A DNA stretch of 64,000 nucleotides from Chalciporus piperatus (Eukaryota; Basidiomycota; Agaricomycetes; Boletales; Boletaceae), in contig JBBPTG010000001.1 of the NCBI GenBank assembly GCA_038093975.1, forward strand, positions 1,178,001 to 1,242,000. The letters are read 5' to 3'. Within the stretch, counting starts at the first letter, position 1. Every line of letters starts with the position of its first letter. Positions 9,833 to 22,572 of this stretch are shown here, piece by piece. The translations under genes were made by a program, and so were the position numbers. Below the pieces are notes generated by a model. The model did not search any database and had not been told where the DNA came from. It saw only the letters and a program-made list of their open reading frames with translations.

Positions 9833-12800
9833 ATGGCTGGTGACACCGGTGAAACGCCACCTGGACCGCCCAATGAAGAGCGTCCTCTAATACCGGAGCG
9901 TTTTCTCGACGTCCCCTCCCAGCGCCTTTACTATCTAAGCCTCGGCTGTCTACTACAGGTGAGTATCCTCATTCCAGTCAACATGTGCGAACACTGACAT
10001 CTCCACAAGGCCATAAAGGTGCTTGACGTACTCCGGAGCTTTCTGGCGTCCGACACACCGAATTCTTATGGAAGAAAATGGCTCTGTATCGATTTTGCAT
10101 ATATCACTGTCCTGTCCCAGCTCCGAATACCACGCTTGAGGTACACCAAGGCTATCGTCTTACTTCAAATATTCTCTCTTTGGTTCCTCGACGGGTTGTT
10201 CTTCGGTGGTATAAGTTTGAACGTTGGAGGTGCTCACAGCTCAGCTGCTTATCAAGGAACTCAAAGTATGTACCTTCTTATGGCTGCCAAGATACACTCA
10301 CGAATGCTGTTCAGAGCGCTCTGACCTGCCAGCGACTCCTGAACAGTTCCGGATAGCGGATGTCTTTGGTTCCTCAGGCCTGTTCTCCTTTTTCTCCGAT
10401 TCTGCTCGCGGTGACCAACATCTCCTTGGTCAACACACCGTTCGCATGTCCCCAATCAGCACCGCCCGCCTCAATCCAGAGTCACTAACCTTCTGTCTCT
10501 CCCCACCCTCGCACACCATCCTTATTCCGATTCTCGTCAACAATACCACTCCGGCGAGTGTCCGGTACACGTTTACACCGCTGAGCTATGTCGACGGCCC
10601 GTCTGGCTCTGGTCGTGTGGAGCACCTGGAGCTCAGTAGCAAAGACCTCAAAGCAATCGAACAGGCTCGACTCCAAACCCTTCAATCGGTCCGTGCTAGT
10701 CGGGACTCCAACTCCGACGAATATGACGATGAAGATGACGAACCCCCCTCCGATTCGCAATTGCAGAAGACGCAGTCGATGACCTATATACGCGTAACCA
10801 AACCGGGTACCGTTCGGTTAGAGAGAATCATCGATAGCTCCGGCGTGGCCGCTCGACTTGTTCACCCTCTTGACGTCACAATTGTGCCATGCCCCACTGC
10901 ACACTACTCAGACGATTCTCTTGCCCGACCAGAAAGCGCTGTTCGCTGTGCAGGGGATAACTCCAACATTGACCTTGACATTGATATTCGCGGAGTACCA
11001 CCACTTAGCCTTCGTTGGTCAAAGTACGTCAATGGTAAAAAGGAGAGCTTCCTTGTGGAAGGGATTGAAGACAACCATCCAACCACTCGTCCGCATGCAG
11101 ATTCGCGTGACGTCGTTAGGACTTCTTCCAAAGTCCCTCAGGTGCTCAAAGTTCCCTTGACCTTGTCGGCGGAATCTCCCGGAAGAGTTACATTCGTTTT
11201 GGAGAGCATCATTGATGGGATGGGTAACGTTGTCCCACTCGAGCAGGGAGCTGCCGACACCTTCCATCGCGATGTGGTGCCAAATTCGAACACGATACGG
11301 TCGGTCAACGTTCTTAGACGTCCAACCATCTCTTTCCGGAATTGCAAACTTGGAAATCCGGTTCCTCTCCTCATTGGTTCCTCAGCATCGTTGTCACTCT
11401 CTGTGGCCGACTCAGATCCATTGGATGGCCCATGGAATGTCGATGTCAAATTCGACCCGTCAGATGACGCCGGAGGCGGAGGCAGATCTGTCAAGCCATG
11501 GAAGGACACGCTTCAGACCCAGGAACAGGCTCTTACTCTAAACGCCAATGTTGCGGGGGAATACACTATACTTGGCATCCGGGGGAAAGTACGTAGTCGA
11601 TCATCGGATGATGCTCCATACTTAACCTTTTGCAGTGGTGCGAGGGTGATGTCCTCTCTCCCGAGACGTGCAAGGTTGTGGAGAAGCCCATGCCAACAGC
11701 TGAGATTGAATGGAGGCGGATTCACGAATGGTGGGGTACCCTCGCTCTACACTATGCTGAACTTACTCACATGGTCCACAGCTCCGGCGACACTGGCGTG
11801 TCTGCTTCGCTGATCTTCCATGGTACTCCTCCCTTCCAGGTGTATTATCGCTCACAACGTGATAAGGAAACACCTCGTGATCTTGCCAAAACCTTCACAA
11901 GCTCACGGGGTGAACTTACATTGCAACCCGAGCACAGTGGTCACTATTTCTACAGCTTCCTGCAACTCAGCGATGCGAACTACAAGAAGATCGAGCTAAC
12001 GGGTCCCAGCATCGACCAGGTTGTCCATCCTCTGGCAGCTGCCGATTTTGTTGCACGAGGCGGTGCTGGTCGACCCAAGCGTATGGTAAACAGCTGCTCT
12101 GATAACATGGTCGATATCGAAGTAGACCTCAGGGTGAGTGTCGTTTCGCGTTTGTGCGCATGCTCATCAAGGCTTCTCAGGGTACGGCTCCGTGGAATTT
12201 GGAACTGGAGATTGTTGGTCCCCGCACAACTGAGCCTTTGGAGATCCGAGACATCAAGACCTCACCTGCACGGATACGGGTACCTATCCCATCAAAGATA
12301 GACAAGGAAGGCGGGACCTTTGAGGTAGACCTCGGTAAGCATTGCAGCGTTTTTGCGAGCAACTTTTCGTTGACAGATTCCCAAAGTGAATGTTGAAGAT
12401 AGCTATGGATGTAAACGCTCCATCTCGGTGCCCGGAATTTCTGTGAATGTCCGAAGGATCAAGGTATGTCAACGATTTTGGCTTGGTACTTGGTATTCAT
12501 GGTCTCCCCTTTCAGCCAACGGCCAGATTCTATATCAAGAACGGCCACAATCATGTTACGATATTAGAGGATGAACAAACCGAGTTGCCTCTGAGGCTCA
12601 CGGGAGACGGCGTATGTTCACCGCTAAAAAGTTCCACGATTGGCGTTAACCACGCGCATACAGCCCTGGACAGTCAAGTATCGTCGCGCCGAAGAGTCTG
12701 AGTCTATCCAAACTGCACACTTGAAGTCGGTAAACGACCATATTGTTGTCCGAAACAAAGGACTGTACGAGCTCCTCGAGGTAGGCGTACACTCACTGCC

Positions 12801-14378
12801 AACTAGAACATTATTTGATCCATTTCGTGCTAGGTGGCAGATTCCCAGTGTCCAGGGTCCGTCGGCGAGGAAAACAAGTACCGTGTGGATTGGGTTCCCC
12901 GCCCGTCTGCGACATTGGATTCGCAAACACCGTCAACGTTCGAGACGTACAATCGTTCTCACATACTTCCACCAATCTGTCAAGGCCATGATGATTACGT
13001 CGACCTAGACCTGACAGGTACGAAATACGAATACGGATGTCTGTGCCAACTAAGTCATTCTCCGCAGGTCGCCCACCCTTCCAAATTATGTACAATATTG
13101 CGATGAAGGACGAATCAGGGGTGGGCACCGTTGTTCTCGACCAGCCAACTTTCAGCAGCATCCAGCCGCGAACACGCTTCCAGCTCCACACGTCTAGTCC
13201 CGGACGCAAGTACTATGAAGTCAAGCAAATCGGAGACACTGCATACCCCCTTCACAAGCACAAAAATGCTGTGATTCCACGGTCTGAGCGACTGCTCTTT
13301 GAGCAGGAAGTCCTTCCTAAACCTTCTGCAAAATTCAAGAACGATAATCGGATGTCTTTCTGTCTTAATGACGTCCTCAGCCCTCGAGATCTATCGTCAT
13401 CTGACGGTACGATCCTCCTTGAGGGCACCGCTCCTTTCCAGCTTCAACTATTGATCAGAAACCTCGCCACAAGCAAAGTTCAAAAGGAAACCGTGGAAGT
13501 GCGCGACAAGGTCTGGAAGCTGGATCTACCATCGTATCATTTCACCTCCATTGGCCCCTACCATGTCACAATCGACTCTGTACACGATGCTTCCCACTGC
13601 GAGCAAGCCGAACTGGATCCCTCGCGACGGTCGATATGGATAGACGTCGCTGAAACGGCTGCTATCATTCCAATGGACAAGAAGAAAAACTTTTGTGTGG
13701 GCGATGTGACTCAATTCCAGCTGGAGGGGACACCCCCGTGGACGATTGGGTATGTTTCGACGCATATATTGCATAATCCAAGGTTTGCTCAGTCGCCGAC
13801 AGATACCGAATCAACGGCAAATCGTACGCCCAGGAGGCAAAAACGTCCCCGTGGTCGATCGTCCAGCAACAACCTGGCGAGTTTGCCGTCACCTCGGTAG
13901 CCCACCAACAAAAGATGTGTAAAGCTGTCATCACGAACCTTGGTATGGATATCCATCCCCTACCCTCTGCGCAGGTTGGTCATGGGAAGCGGCTATACCA
14001 AGATATTCACGAGGGTATGATTTGTCGTTTCGCTTGGTTGATTGACGTGTGTTGATTCTTGATACCAGGTGACCAAGCCGAGATCGTGTTCACGCTCATT
14101 GGTGAACCTCCTTTCACATTTACATATCAACGCGCAGAGCCTAGTCCCAAGAAAGGGGGCAAGCCTGGAAAGGTCCTTGAGACCCATACCGTCTCCGGCG
14201 TTACGACGCACGAATATTCTGTGTTTTCCGCACTGGAAGGTACGTTACAGACAGTTGATAGGGCATTCTCGCCTGCTGACGAATGGCTTGTATAGGCACA
14301 TGGACAGTGACCTCCATCTCAGATCGTTATTGCCGATATCCATCACTGCAAGAGGGCCTTGAAACACCAAGACATTGA
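9833..14378 (+). CDS. POM152: nucleoporin POM152
   Basis: Membrane-ring nucleoporin of the nuclear pore complex. The N-terminal part is short and polar (MAGDTGETPPGPPNEERPL). Hydrophobic segments follow: LYYLSLGCLLQ, WLCIDFAYITVLSQL and AIVLLQIFSLWFLDGLFF. Then come HTVRMSPISTARLNPESLTF and a long luminal part made of Ig-like repeats. The repeats are marked by a G/A-P-(W/F)-x-hydrophobic-x-Y pattern, for example PPFQVYYRS, APWNLELEI, GPWTVKYRR, PPFQIMYN, APFQLQLLI, PPWTIGYR and PPFTFTYQ. At least eight copies are visible between about 10980 and 14140. Around ten or more introns are needed. The junction at about 10210-10345 is the weakest: continuity there requires a 31 nt intron and an AG acceptor at 10318. 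The family call is firm because of repeat order and overall size of roughly 1,250-1,300 residues. Confidence 0.88.
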
Positions 14379-14615
14379 AATGATCTTTAGAATAATACTT
14401 GACTGTTGCATATATTTCTTCGTGCACTTGTAGCTCTAGTTATAAAGTCCGGGTTTCACTCAATCACGTTCTATTGAGTTGAGTTCACACTCTACAAACG
14501 TGGAACCGAATCAATGCGAGCGGGAAGAAGCTGGTACAAGTGTCCTTATATGCTTCAAGGGTAGGTCTACACAGTGACAGAAGAAATGTAGAACCACTTG
14601 GAGACTAATGCGAGC

Positions 14616-15836
14616 GTTAGAGCTGTTCCGTCCGTGATGTACGTACATAAGACTCACTCGAAGGGTCAATGGGAGCAGGTGGTTGCCTTGAATCTTGTGG
14701 GAGGTTGGCATAGGTGGGATCGCTGGGATCGGTAAACCCAGGGCCGGAAATAGTGAGGTTACGACTACGACAGTTCAGTCAATTTACATTCCACCACCCT
14801 CGAGCAACTAAAACTTACATCGAGAGGTCATACGTAGGAGTCTTGGCTAGAGCTTCGCCACTAACGAGGCGGCGCCATGCCTCGTGGCACTCGTGGATGA
14901 TCTCGGTTGCGTACTTTTTGTTCTTGGCCTCGCCAGAGAAAGCAAAGACGTTTTCGCCCTTGCCGTCGGGAATCTTGTAGATCCTGTGATTCGCAAGTCA
15001 GCACACGAGCCCTCGTCGCACAATGTGACGAAGAAAGAAAAAAACCCACCTGAACCACTCGTTGGTAGCCCTGATCAAGCCGGGGAGGTGACGTTCGACG
15101 TCTTCGATGTCGTTGAGCTTGGGAGCGAGGGGGTCATGGACGTCGACGACGATAACTTTCCAGTCTGTCTCGCCCTCGTCAAGCAAGGCCATGATACCGA
15201 GAACCTTGACCTGCTTGATTTGACCAGTGTACCCCACCTGTTCACCAATCTCACAAACGTCGAGCGGGTCGTTGTCACCGATTGCCTTGGTCTCGGGGTG
15301 CGTGACGTTGGGGTCCTCCCATGTCTGATACGAATACGAATCAGATAAACGCCGAGGATAAACACCGAGGATAGGTAAGCGCCGAGGCCGATGCATGGGG
15401 CAGACGACGAGGAGCAAACGACGAACCTGAGGGAAAGCACCATAGTTCCAGATGTACCCATGGTGAGGGAAACAGTTTCGAACGAAACGCAAGCGACCTT
15501 TCTTGATGTCCTGTTTGATGGGGTTGAAAGGCTCCTCTTTGGAGATTTCCATCTTGGCGTTGGTCCAACGAGGGACTTCGACGATCATGTTGAGGATGCC
15601 ATTGTTACGGTCGGCGAAAAGAGGGACGTCGTGGAAGGAGGAGAGGATTTGACCGTTGCGTTCGATGTATACTCTGTGATCTGATATCGGGAAAATGATC
15701 AGCCCATGTGCGTTCCGTGACGAACATTGTACTCGCCGAGAGTGTTGGGTGCGTTGATGAGGCGAGTGGAGTATTCTGTAAAGGTTGTGAGGGATGTCTA
15801 AGGGATGGGCGGGGGTGAAAGCATACGGGCAGCCAT
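14616..15836 (-). CDS. IPP1: inorganic pyrophosphatase, cytosolic family I
   Basis: Hydrolyses pyrophosphate to two phosphates and so pulls biosynthetic reactions forward. Exon 1 is only 10 coding nt (ATGGCTGCCC). The next exons give [14 protein letters not shown] and [19 protein letters not shown], then [19 protein letters not shown]. The signature [13 protein letters not shown], with its metal-binding aspartates, is intact. C-terminal blocks are [29 protein letters not shown] and [15 protein letters not shown]. The last exon supplies a short Pro/Ser tail. The intron after FPQ is about 105 bp and carries three imperfect CTCGG(C/T)G(T/C)TTA units. The length is normal for the fungal enzyme. 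The identity is very secure; the position of the final stop depends on the last intron. Confidence 0.95.
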
Positions 15837-16053
15837 TGTTGATCTTGATGCGAAATGGCGAAGATGTTGGGAGAGTCGAAATGCAGCTGTTGAAGCCCCG
15901 GTCATATCCGTGTCCTCAGTGCAATCCAAAGTTAGTTGAACGCCGCAAAATCAAAAAAGAAAATCAGAAAATCGCTGATTATCGGCCCATCGCTTAGATC
16001 AAGCTTAAGTAGATAGCCGCCAATGTAATTATACAGCATGTACGCCACACGGA

Positions 16054-18320
16054 TCAAACGTCCCCCTCCCCATGACTCGAATGTGGCTTGGAGAAAGACC
16101 CATTGAAATCTAGCCGAAGCAATAGTCGTTCCACATGTCGACGAACTTCCCCATTTCCCTCAATCCCCCTCCCTCGAACAAACGTTCGCTGCAACATCGT
16201 GTGGTTCGCCATGCTGGCACTCAGGAGAACCGACTTGGATGCATCACCCGTGAATGGTTGCTGAGAAGTTGATAGTGACAACTGTTCGTAGAACGAGTCG
16301 AGCAGACTATGTAGACTCTGTAGATCATCATCAGAATTGATTCCGTGACTGCGCATCATATTACCTACCTTGTTGATCTCGGATACTACTTGGAGTCGCT
16401 CTTGAACCATCGCTCCCACCTTACCATCACCGGCTGCGAGACTACCTTCAAACAGCAGAGCAGGAAGCACATCTCCTCCCCATCGCTCAACCTGTGCCAC
16501 GAAGCGCTCACAGACCTCAAAAATAGGTCTCAGGATGGCAGTAAGCGTGGGATTGGAGAGCAAACATCCCGTCACCAGACGTTCCAGATAAGTGGTATGA
16601 AGGTTGCGAAGGGTAGTGAAGTCGAGGTATGTCCGATCGGCGGCATTCTTTCCCGCGTCTGCACTGCTGCCGCTTTGCGAAAGCGTAGCTTCCGTCCGAG
16701 CGACGCTCTCTGATCGTGCACGCTGAGGCTTGTTGAGCAAGTCCCTGAATCGACGGAACTCCACGTCGACAACATCCACTATGACATACCCTAGTAGGCT
16801 GTCTAGGAACCAACCCATGTCCCTTACGACACCCCAGCCGCATCGGAGCAGTTGTTTTCGCACCTCGAGGTCTTCCACGGTACCACCCTCTCCGAGGCCA
16901 GTCCACCTACGTCGAGCTCGTTGGGAATTTGACAAGGACGTCCAGCACGTATGAATACGTGTATGGGTTTTGCGCAACGATGATAGATAGTTGAACAATG
17001 CGGAGTAAATTTGGAGATCTGAGGTGTGGAGGAAAAGGTCGAGTGGCCAGGTGACGTTGTATGTGAGAACGAGGGGGGTGCCTAGGAGGAGATCGTCGAA
17101 AGAAGTGGTATCTCCAGAATTACTGGTCGTCGAGGACATGAGGGCCTTGGCAGTGAGAGATGGGAGAAGAGGTCGAACTGGTCCCGAAGGCAGTTGAAAT
17201 TTGAGGTGCAACAAGGAAGGGTCGTGTTGGGCTGTCGTCCCCAGTGATGCTCTGAGGAGCGCCAGGTTCAAGTCCTGCTCCCTGATCATTGAAGTACCAC
17301 CCGAACGCGTGGTCAAACACGAAATTTTTAAATGTTCGATGTCCCGTATGAGGGCCAAGCTAAATTCTCCATTGCGCAAAAGAAAGTAGTTTGCTCTGTG
17401 AAACATGAGGGTTGGCAAAGACACCACTTTGAACCACGGTCCGCGTACAGTGACACGACAGATTCTTCCACGTCCTTGCGCGTGAGGACGTTCAACCATA
17501 GCCACTCGCTGATGTTGGTCCGGATTTGAGAGATGACGAGGTCGAATCGGTATTGATCCTCGGGGAGGACAGTATCGAGCAGGTTGGCATGCTGAAGAGC
17601 CTGGTCTCGTGGCATTTGAGTGGCCCATTTCTTCTTCTTCACTGTCGCGATAGCTCGACCAACATAAATGATGGATTCGCGTGACTGTTGGGAGACGCAT
17701 GAGGCCATTGAGCCATCAAGAAGCACAAAGTTCTCCGATGCCAAAGGATCCACGATTGATAACGATCCATGGACCAAGAATGCGGCGAGTTGCCCTCGCC
17801 ATGTACGCTGTACCGCGACTGACAGCGAAGACATGATGCGTGACACACGATGCACACCCGTCTTTGAACGTGTGAGTAGCAGGTCTATGAGTGGACCAGG
17901 TCGCCACTGGTCTTCAGATTCGAGCTGTGTCATCAGAGACTCGAGCGCAGCGAGAGGTGCGTCCCATTCTGCAAACGTTGCACGGACTGCTGCGAGAGGC
18001 ACGAAGAAGCCTTTGCCTACGAGCTCTGGGTCGCGGTTGAGAACTTTAGCCTCTGTGTCAACGACGAGGCTTTCATATTCGTCCTTGAGGATCTGATTAA
18101 GAGTGGCGCATAACGCGCAGATGTATCTTGAACGCGAGCGAGAAAGGGTCGCACATGCCTTCTTTATTGTGCGATAGCGAAGGGCGATCTGACCAAGTAC
18201 CTGAAGACATTGTTCCTCGCCAGGGTGTAGGAGAGGACGGAAGGATGGGTGTAAGTTGTGGTCGCTGGTGAATAGCGAGGACGAGTGACCCGCAAGGACG
18301 AGCAAGACTTCTGCGATCAT
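16054..18320 (-). CDS. gamma-tubulin complex component, GCP4-like (Spc97/Spc98 family)
   Basis: Part of the gamma-tubulin ring complex that nucleates microtubules at the spindle pole body. I chose the ATG at 18320 because it gives MIAEVLLVLAGHSSSLF, the typical GCP4 amino end; an upstream in-frame ATG at 18383 would add 21 residues. The GRIP1 region includes CLQVLGQIALRYRTI and HGSLSIVDPLASENFVLLDG, then YVGRAIATVK. A small intron near 17400-17435 joins SLYADRGSK to ANYFLLRNGEFSLALI. The C-terminal GRIP2 domain holds YNVTWPLDLFLHTSDLQIY and LFNYLSSLRKTHTRIHTCW, with GWFLDSLLGYVIVDVVDVEF further on. A predicted length of about 745 residues suits GCP4 rather than the larger GCP5 or GCP6. Confidence 0.85.
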
Positions 18321-18426
18321 CTTCAAGTTAGGGAGAGAGTCTAACCTTGTCTCTAGTCTACTAAATAGTACCACAGCCACCAAGCGCTGATCTTTCTACT
18401 TCTAACCCACTTCAACCCGGGCCGAC
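18321..18426. promoter_or_regulatory. 106 bp shared divergent promoter, GCP4 / TBC gene
   Basis: Only 106 bp separate the two divergent start codons, so the two genes probably share a bidirectional promoter. No specific factor site was identified. Confidence 0.4.
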
Positions 18427-20552
18427 ATGTCCAAGAGCGACCCGCCTCAAATACTAGAACGCCAGCCAGGTAAAGGGATCCAGCTCCAACTTTCCCTGGA
18501 CGATGCCTTCTTCGACGGAGAGGACCAACCCATCGAGTTCAACTCCGCAGCTCTTCGCAAGCATCTCGCGGAGCAACCACACTGGAACGCCGCAGAGCAG
18601 CCAGCGGAGACAAGCTCGATCGACGAGCCCGACACGTCGATATCAACTCTGTATCTGGATGGGAGTGCCTGTGACTCAAGGTCAGACTCGCTCAGCGCTG
18701 TATCGCGCGTTTCGCAATGGCACACGCCTATAGACCAAGAACCACCATACGATTTATCAAGCATGACACTATCAGATGAACCCGAACACCAGAAGTTACC
18801 TGGGGATCATGCCGACGTGTCGGTCGAGGAAGATCAAGCAGCCGAAGAACCCGTACCCGCTCACCCTACCGTACACATTGATGCATCCGACTCGAGACCG
18901 CCATCAGACTGCGTCACCGTCATGACCCCAAATGAGGGTAATGGACCGGTCTCGGATGGAGAACGTTCTGTCATGCCTTCTAGCTCCAAGTCCCCCGCAT
19001 TCGAGTTACCGACGATACCAGCTTCACCTTCACTTCCACTTCCCCAAATATCCGTCCCGCCATCGCACGCTCACAGACCATCCCGCTCAACCGGACCAAC
19101 CGTATTTCAGAAAGTGATGAGTAAAACCCGACCACACTTTCTTCCCCCAAAGAGTCGGCAAGAGGACCAAAAGCACCTCGCCGATTGGGAAGCCATGATG
19201 AAACAGAGTCGAGCGGCGGGTGAGATATCTCCACCACTAACGCGTTTCACACTGACGAGATAATTGCAGAGGAGAAACGGCGAACGGCTTTACAAGAGCG
19301 TAGATTGGCTCGGGAACTTCAGATTGAACAATCGATACATGTATGGGAGAGGGTGATAGTCCCTGACTGGCGCGTCGTGCATCGAGAACCTGCTTTTCGC
19401 AAATTGTGGTGGAATGGCATTCCCACCAAACTGCGTGCATCGATGTGGGAGCGCGCAGTTGGCAACGCACTGATCCTGACCAAAGGTACTTTCGTCTTCC
19501 AGGACCTACCCCAGACTTATGTCATATCTAGATAACTACCGCACTTGTCTCTCCCGCGCAAAGCGCGCACTGTCAACGGGTGTCTTCCCTCCAGATACCC
19601 TTCAGGCAATTGAAGAAGACATTCTTGCCACGCTTCCCGCTCTCCATATTTTTCACAGGGAGACGGGTCCTCTGTACCAAGACTTGAAAGACCTACTTTG
19701 CGCATGGGTTGTCTCGCGTGCAGACGAAGGCCTGGGATATACGCCTGGAATGTCAAGGATAGCTGCTATGCTCCTCATCAATATGGCCGCCCCGCAAGGC
19801 TTCATAGTCATGAGAAATCTGCTAGAAAGACATTGTTTGAGATCATTTTATGGGGGCGTGAGCGCGAAGGAAGACGTGAGTCAGAACAATGGAAACGGAC
19901 ACAGTCTAACTGAACTGCAGCACCCAGGTTGACGCATATTACCGGTGAGAGTGTCCCAGGATGCATAGTTTCTGCGCTATGTCTAATCTGGTTCACAGGA
20001 TCTTCGACACCTTGCTGGCAGACTGTATGCCAAAGAGTGCGTAATATTATTATCACTGGGCGGATCGTCGAGAACTTGCTTCTATCTCAGTATACTTCAA
20101 CTTCAAGCAACACCAAATATCACCGGGTGCATATTTACCTAGTTGGCTCGTACCGTTGTTTCTGGATCACTTGCCTTTCGAGGCATGTGCCCGAATATGG
20201 GACGTGGTGATGCTCGAGGGTGATTCATTTCTCTTCCGAGCAGCCTTGGCGATACTTGCGGTCCTAGAGCCACGCCTGTTTTTCCCCGAACGACAAGAAC
20301 TCCTCGCGCTTCTCAAGTAAGCCATCATTTCGAATCTCGTTGTATGCGCTGACTAGGATACGTCATCCCAGGGGCGAAAACAAAGCAGTCATTGAAGTCG
20401 CACGGCGTGATGGCCGTCCTCTCGACGGTGCAAAGTACGAGATATATGGCGTCGATGAGGAGACGCTCTGGGAGCGAATCGAAAGCATGGAAGAATGGTG
20501 GAAAGAGACGACCTGGAGGAGATTGACACAACGTGAATTACCGGATATATAG
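18427..20552 (+). CDS. TBC (Rab-GAP) domain protein lacking the canonical catalytic fingers
   Basis: Residues 1-270 are acidic, Ser/Pro-rich and probably disordered. A coiled segment EEKRRTALQERRLARELQ leads into the TBC domain. This begins with WERVIVPDW and LWWNGIPTKLRASMWERAVG, continues NYRTCLSRAKRAL, then ERHCLRSFYGG, VDAYYRIFDTLLAD and VYFNFKQHQISPGAYLPSW. It ends with PLFLDHLPFEACARIWDVVM. TBC proteins normally stimulate Rab GTP hydrolysis with an Arg finger (IxxDxxR) and a Gln finger (YxQGM). Here the motifs read IEEDILA and YTPGM, so both finger residues are missing. It may bind a Rab without acting as a GAP. At least six introns are needed (for example 19224-19269, 19879-19928 and 20039-20085). 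The stop lies 77 bp from the convergent RRP1 stop. Confidence 0.85.
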
Positions 20553-20628
20553 CTACCAACATTCGCGCTTCTGCAGAAGCTCGCGCCAGTGGAGAGCACG
20601 AGAATGTGCACAACAATCATCATCACGA

Positions 20629-21745
20629 TCACTCTACGCTATCTTCATCATCCTCGACCGCAGTTTTATACAGTACATACATTTTTCTCCGATTCGCATC
20701 TTTAGTGTCTTCGGAGCTTGCAACGGCAAACAGCTTTTGCAAAATTGCCTCTCGCAGGCCACTTGAGGAGAGTGGGTTTTCCGCCTCGGGCGTGTTAGTA
20801 CAAGCGTTCGAGAGAATGGTGGGATATTCGGGGACGGAGAGTCGGGCCCGTTTTTGAGGATTTGATGAGCGTGGTTGTAGTGCAGTAATTAATGGCTGGA
20901 AAGTTGTTGCTTCGAGATGTTTGTACGTGGTGCTCGTTGGTGTGTGGGCAGCGAGGGAAAAGAAAGGGGATAACAATGTGAGGAGGGGCACCGGCAAAGG
21001 TGTGTCGGCAGCGGAGACGGCTTTTTCTAGTTCATCGAGGTATATTTCCGCGAGATGGAAAGTGAGGCCTGTCGGTACACGAGGATCCGTTGGGCTGGGG
21101 CACGAGATGAGCCTACGAAGCGAAAGAGATCAGAGGAGAAACTGACCAAAGTGGACCACCGGTATTTGTGAGAATGGATGTATACTCTTTCAGTGCCTCT
21201 TCGTCCCATTTTTCTCGTATGAGGAGCCTAAATGAGGCATTGACAAAATGCCTCACGAGCATGTAGTACTTGTCCATCCTGCGGGAGGGCTGTCCAGAAA
21301 GCATGAGCGTATACGAGGATGAGACGTACCGTAGACGGTCTATCCCATTCCATTCTCTGACGGTTGTGATCCAAAACCCCCTGAGGAAATTTAGGGACGC
21401 GGAAAGATTGGTGATTGTTAAAAGTATGTCAGCCAGGTCTTGTGCGAGCTCTTGCTGCACCCGTGGCTTGTCGGACATCCAGAAGCCTTTGATACGCGTG
21501 AGTAAACGTGAATACGGAGCAGTAGTAGCGAAGACTTGCAATAGAACAAGCCTTTCCATAGTTTGGTAATCTCGATCTCTGGCAAGGAATCGTTTTCGGG
21601 ATTTGAGAGAAAGGCTGCGAGACCTTTTACAGCCTTGTCCCTCGTTCTCTTGTCTGTCAATAGTATGTCAGAAAAGACAAAAACCAACACAGAACTACGT
21701 ACCAGACGAGGCAAGATATTTGCCCAGTGGAGGGGGAGCAGACAT
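20629..21745 (-). CDS. RRP1: ribosomal RNA processing protein RRP1 (NOP52 family)
   Basis: Nucleolar protein needed for 27S pre-rRNA processing and 60S ribosome assembly. Exon 1 gives MSAPPPLGKYLASS; exon 2 gives DKRTRDKAVKGLAAFLSN, then EIEITKLWKGLFYCFWMSDK. Later exons give KPRVQQELAQDLADILLTI, FLRGFWITTVREWNGID, then MDKYYMLVRHFVNASFRLL. These blocks match the NOP52 domain in order and spacing. The C-terminal exon carries a Pro/Ser/Thr-rich stretch and an acidic end (EDDEDSVE). The length is short because the long basic tail of some homologues is absent. It diverges from the 5-hydroxyisourate hydrolase gene with 131 bp between start codons. Confidence 0.9.
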
Positions 21746-21876
21746 GTCTGTTCTCGATCGGATCGGATAGCGGAAATGCTACAATGAATCTGGTCACGTG
21801 AGTCTTTGATCACATGACATGACGTCGTTGTAGATACACACGCCTCGCCGGGAAATGAACACTGCTCTCCCGAAAG
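21746..21876. promoter_or_regulatory. 131 bp shared divergent promoter, RRP1 / 5-hydroxyisourate hydrolase
   Basis: A 131 bp spacer between divergent start codons containing TCACGTGA (E-box-like core CACGTG) near 21794 and TGACGTCG (CRE/ATF-like core) near 21820. These are sequence matches only; binding is not shown. Confidence 0.4.
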
Positions 21877-22405
21877 ATGAAAGGTCCAGTCACTTGCCAT
21901 GGTCAGTCCATCGCGTACATTTAACAGAATCAGTCTAACTAGTCCCTCCGCCAGTCCTCGATACAGCTCTCGGAAAACCCGCAGAGGGAATTCCAGTCAA
22001 TCTCCAGGTGTTTCGCGACAACGAGATGTTCGGCGTGTTCGAGCCTGTCTCGCAAGGGTTGGTTGGACCACCCATCAGATTCAATCCCTCATGATTTCTT
22101 CAGCGTTACAGATTCAGATGGCCGCTGCATGAACCTCTTGCCGCCTCGTGGCTCTGATGCAGCGAAGCAGTTGGGTAGAGAGATCACCGCAGGGACTTAC
22201 AAGATCGTGTTCAAGCCTCAGGAATACTTCGAGAAGACGGGCAGGAAATGTTTCTATCCGTGGATAGAGGTAATCCGCTCGACTTTTATTTCTTCAATAC
22301 TGACCACTACACCAGATCCCCTTCCGAATTGAAAACCCGGAGGAGCACTACCATATCCCACTCCTCATCAGCCCGTACTCCTATACCACCTACCGGGGCA
22401 GTTAA
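21877..22405 (+). CDS. 5-hydroxyisourate hydrolase (transthyretin-like)
   Basis: Second enzyme of urate degradation to allantoin; it hydrolyses 5-hydroxyisourate to OHCU. Exon 1 is 22 nt (MKGPVTCH), spliced to give the signature CHVLDTALGKPAEGIPVNLQ. This is followed by FRDNEMFGVFEPVSQGVTDSDGRC, then LGREITAGTYKIVFKPQEYF. The next exon gives IPFRIENPEEHYHIPLLISP. The C-terminus is SYTTYRGS, matching the diagnostic YRGS tetrapeptide. Catalytic His residues of the CHVLD and YHIPLL motifs and the Arg of the RI-E strand are all present. Three introns interrupt about 130 codons. No obvious peroxisomal signal (SKL type) ends the protein. Confidence 0.95.
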
Positions 22406-22572
22406 TTGAATTAACTGACAGCCCAAGTTTCCCTCACGCACTGTAGCAATTATATTGTACACCATGTTACGTCTAGGTATCAGAATATGACCTCGCCCAC
22501 TCCACGTGTCGCGAAATAATGCCTCATGCAGTTGGATGAAATGCACTCTAACTACTTTCGAATCGTTACATG

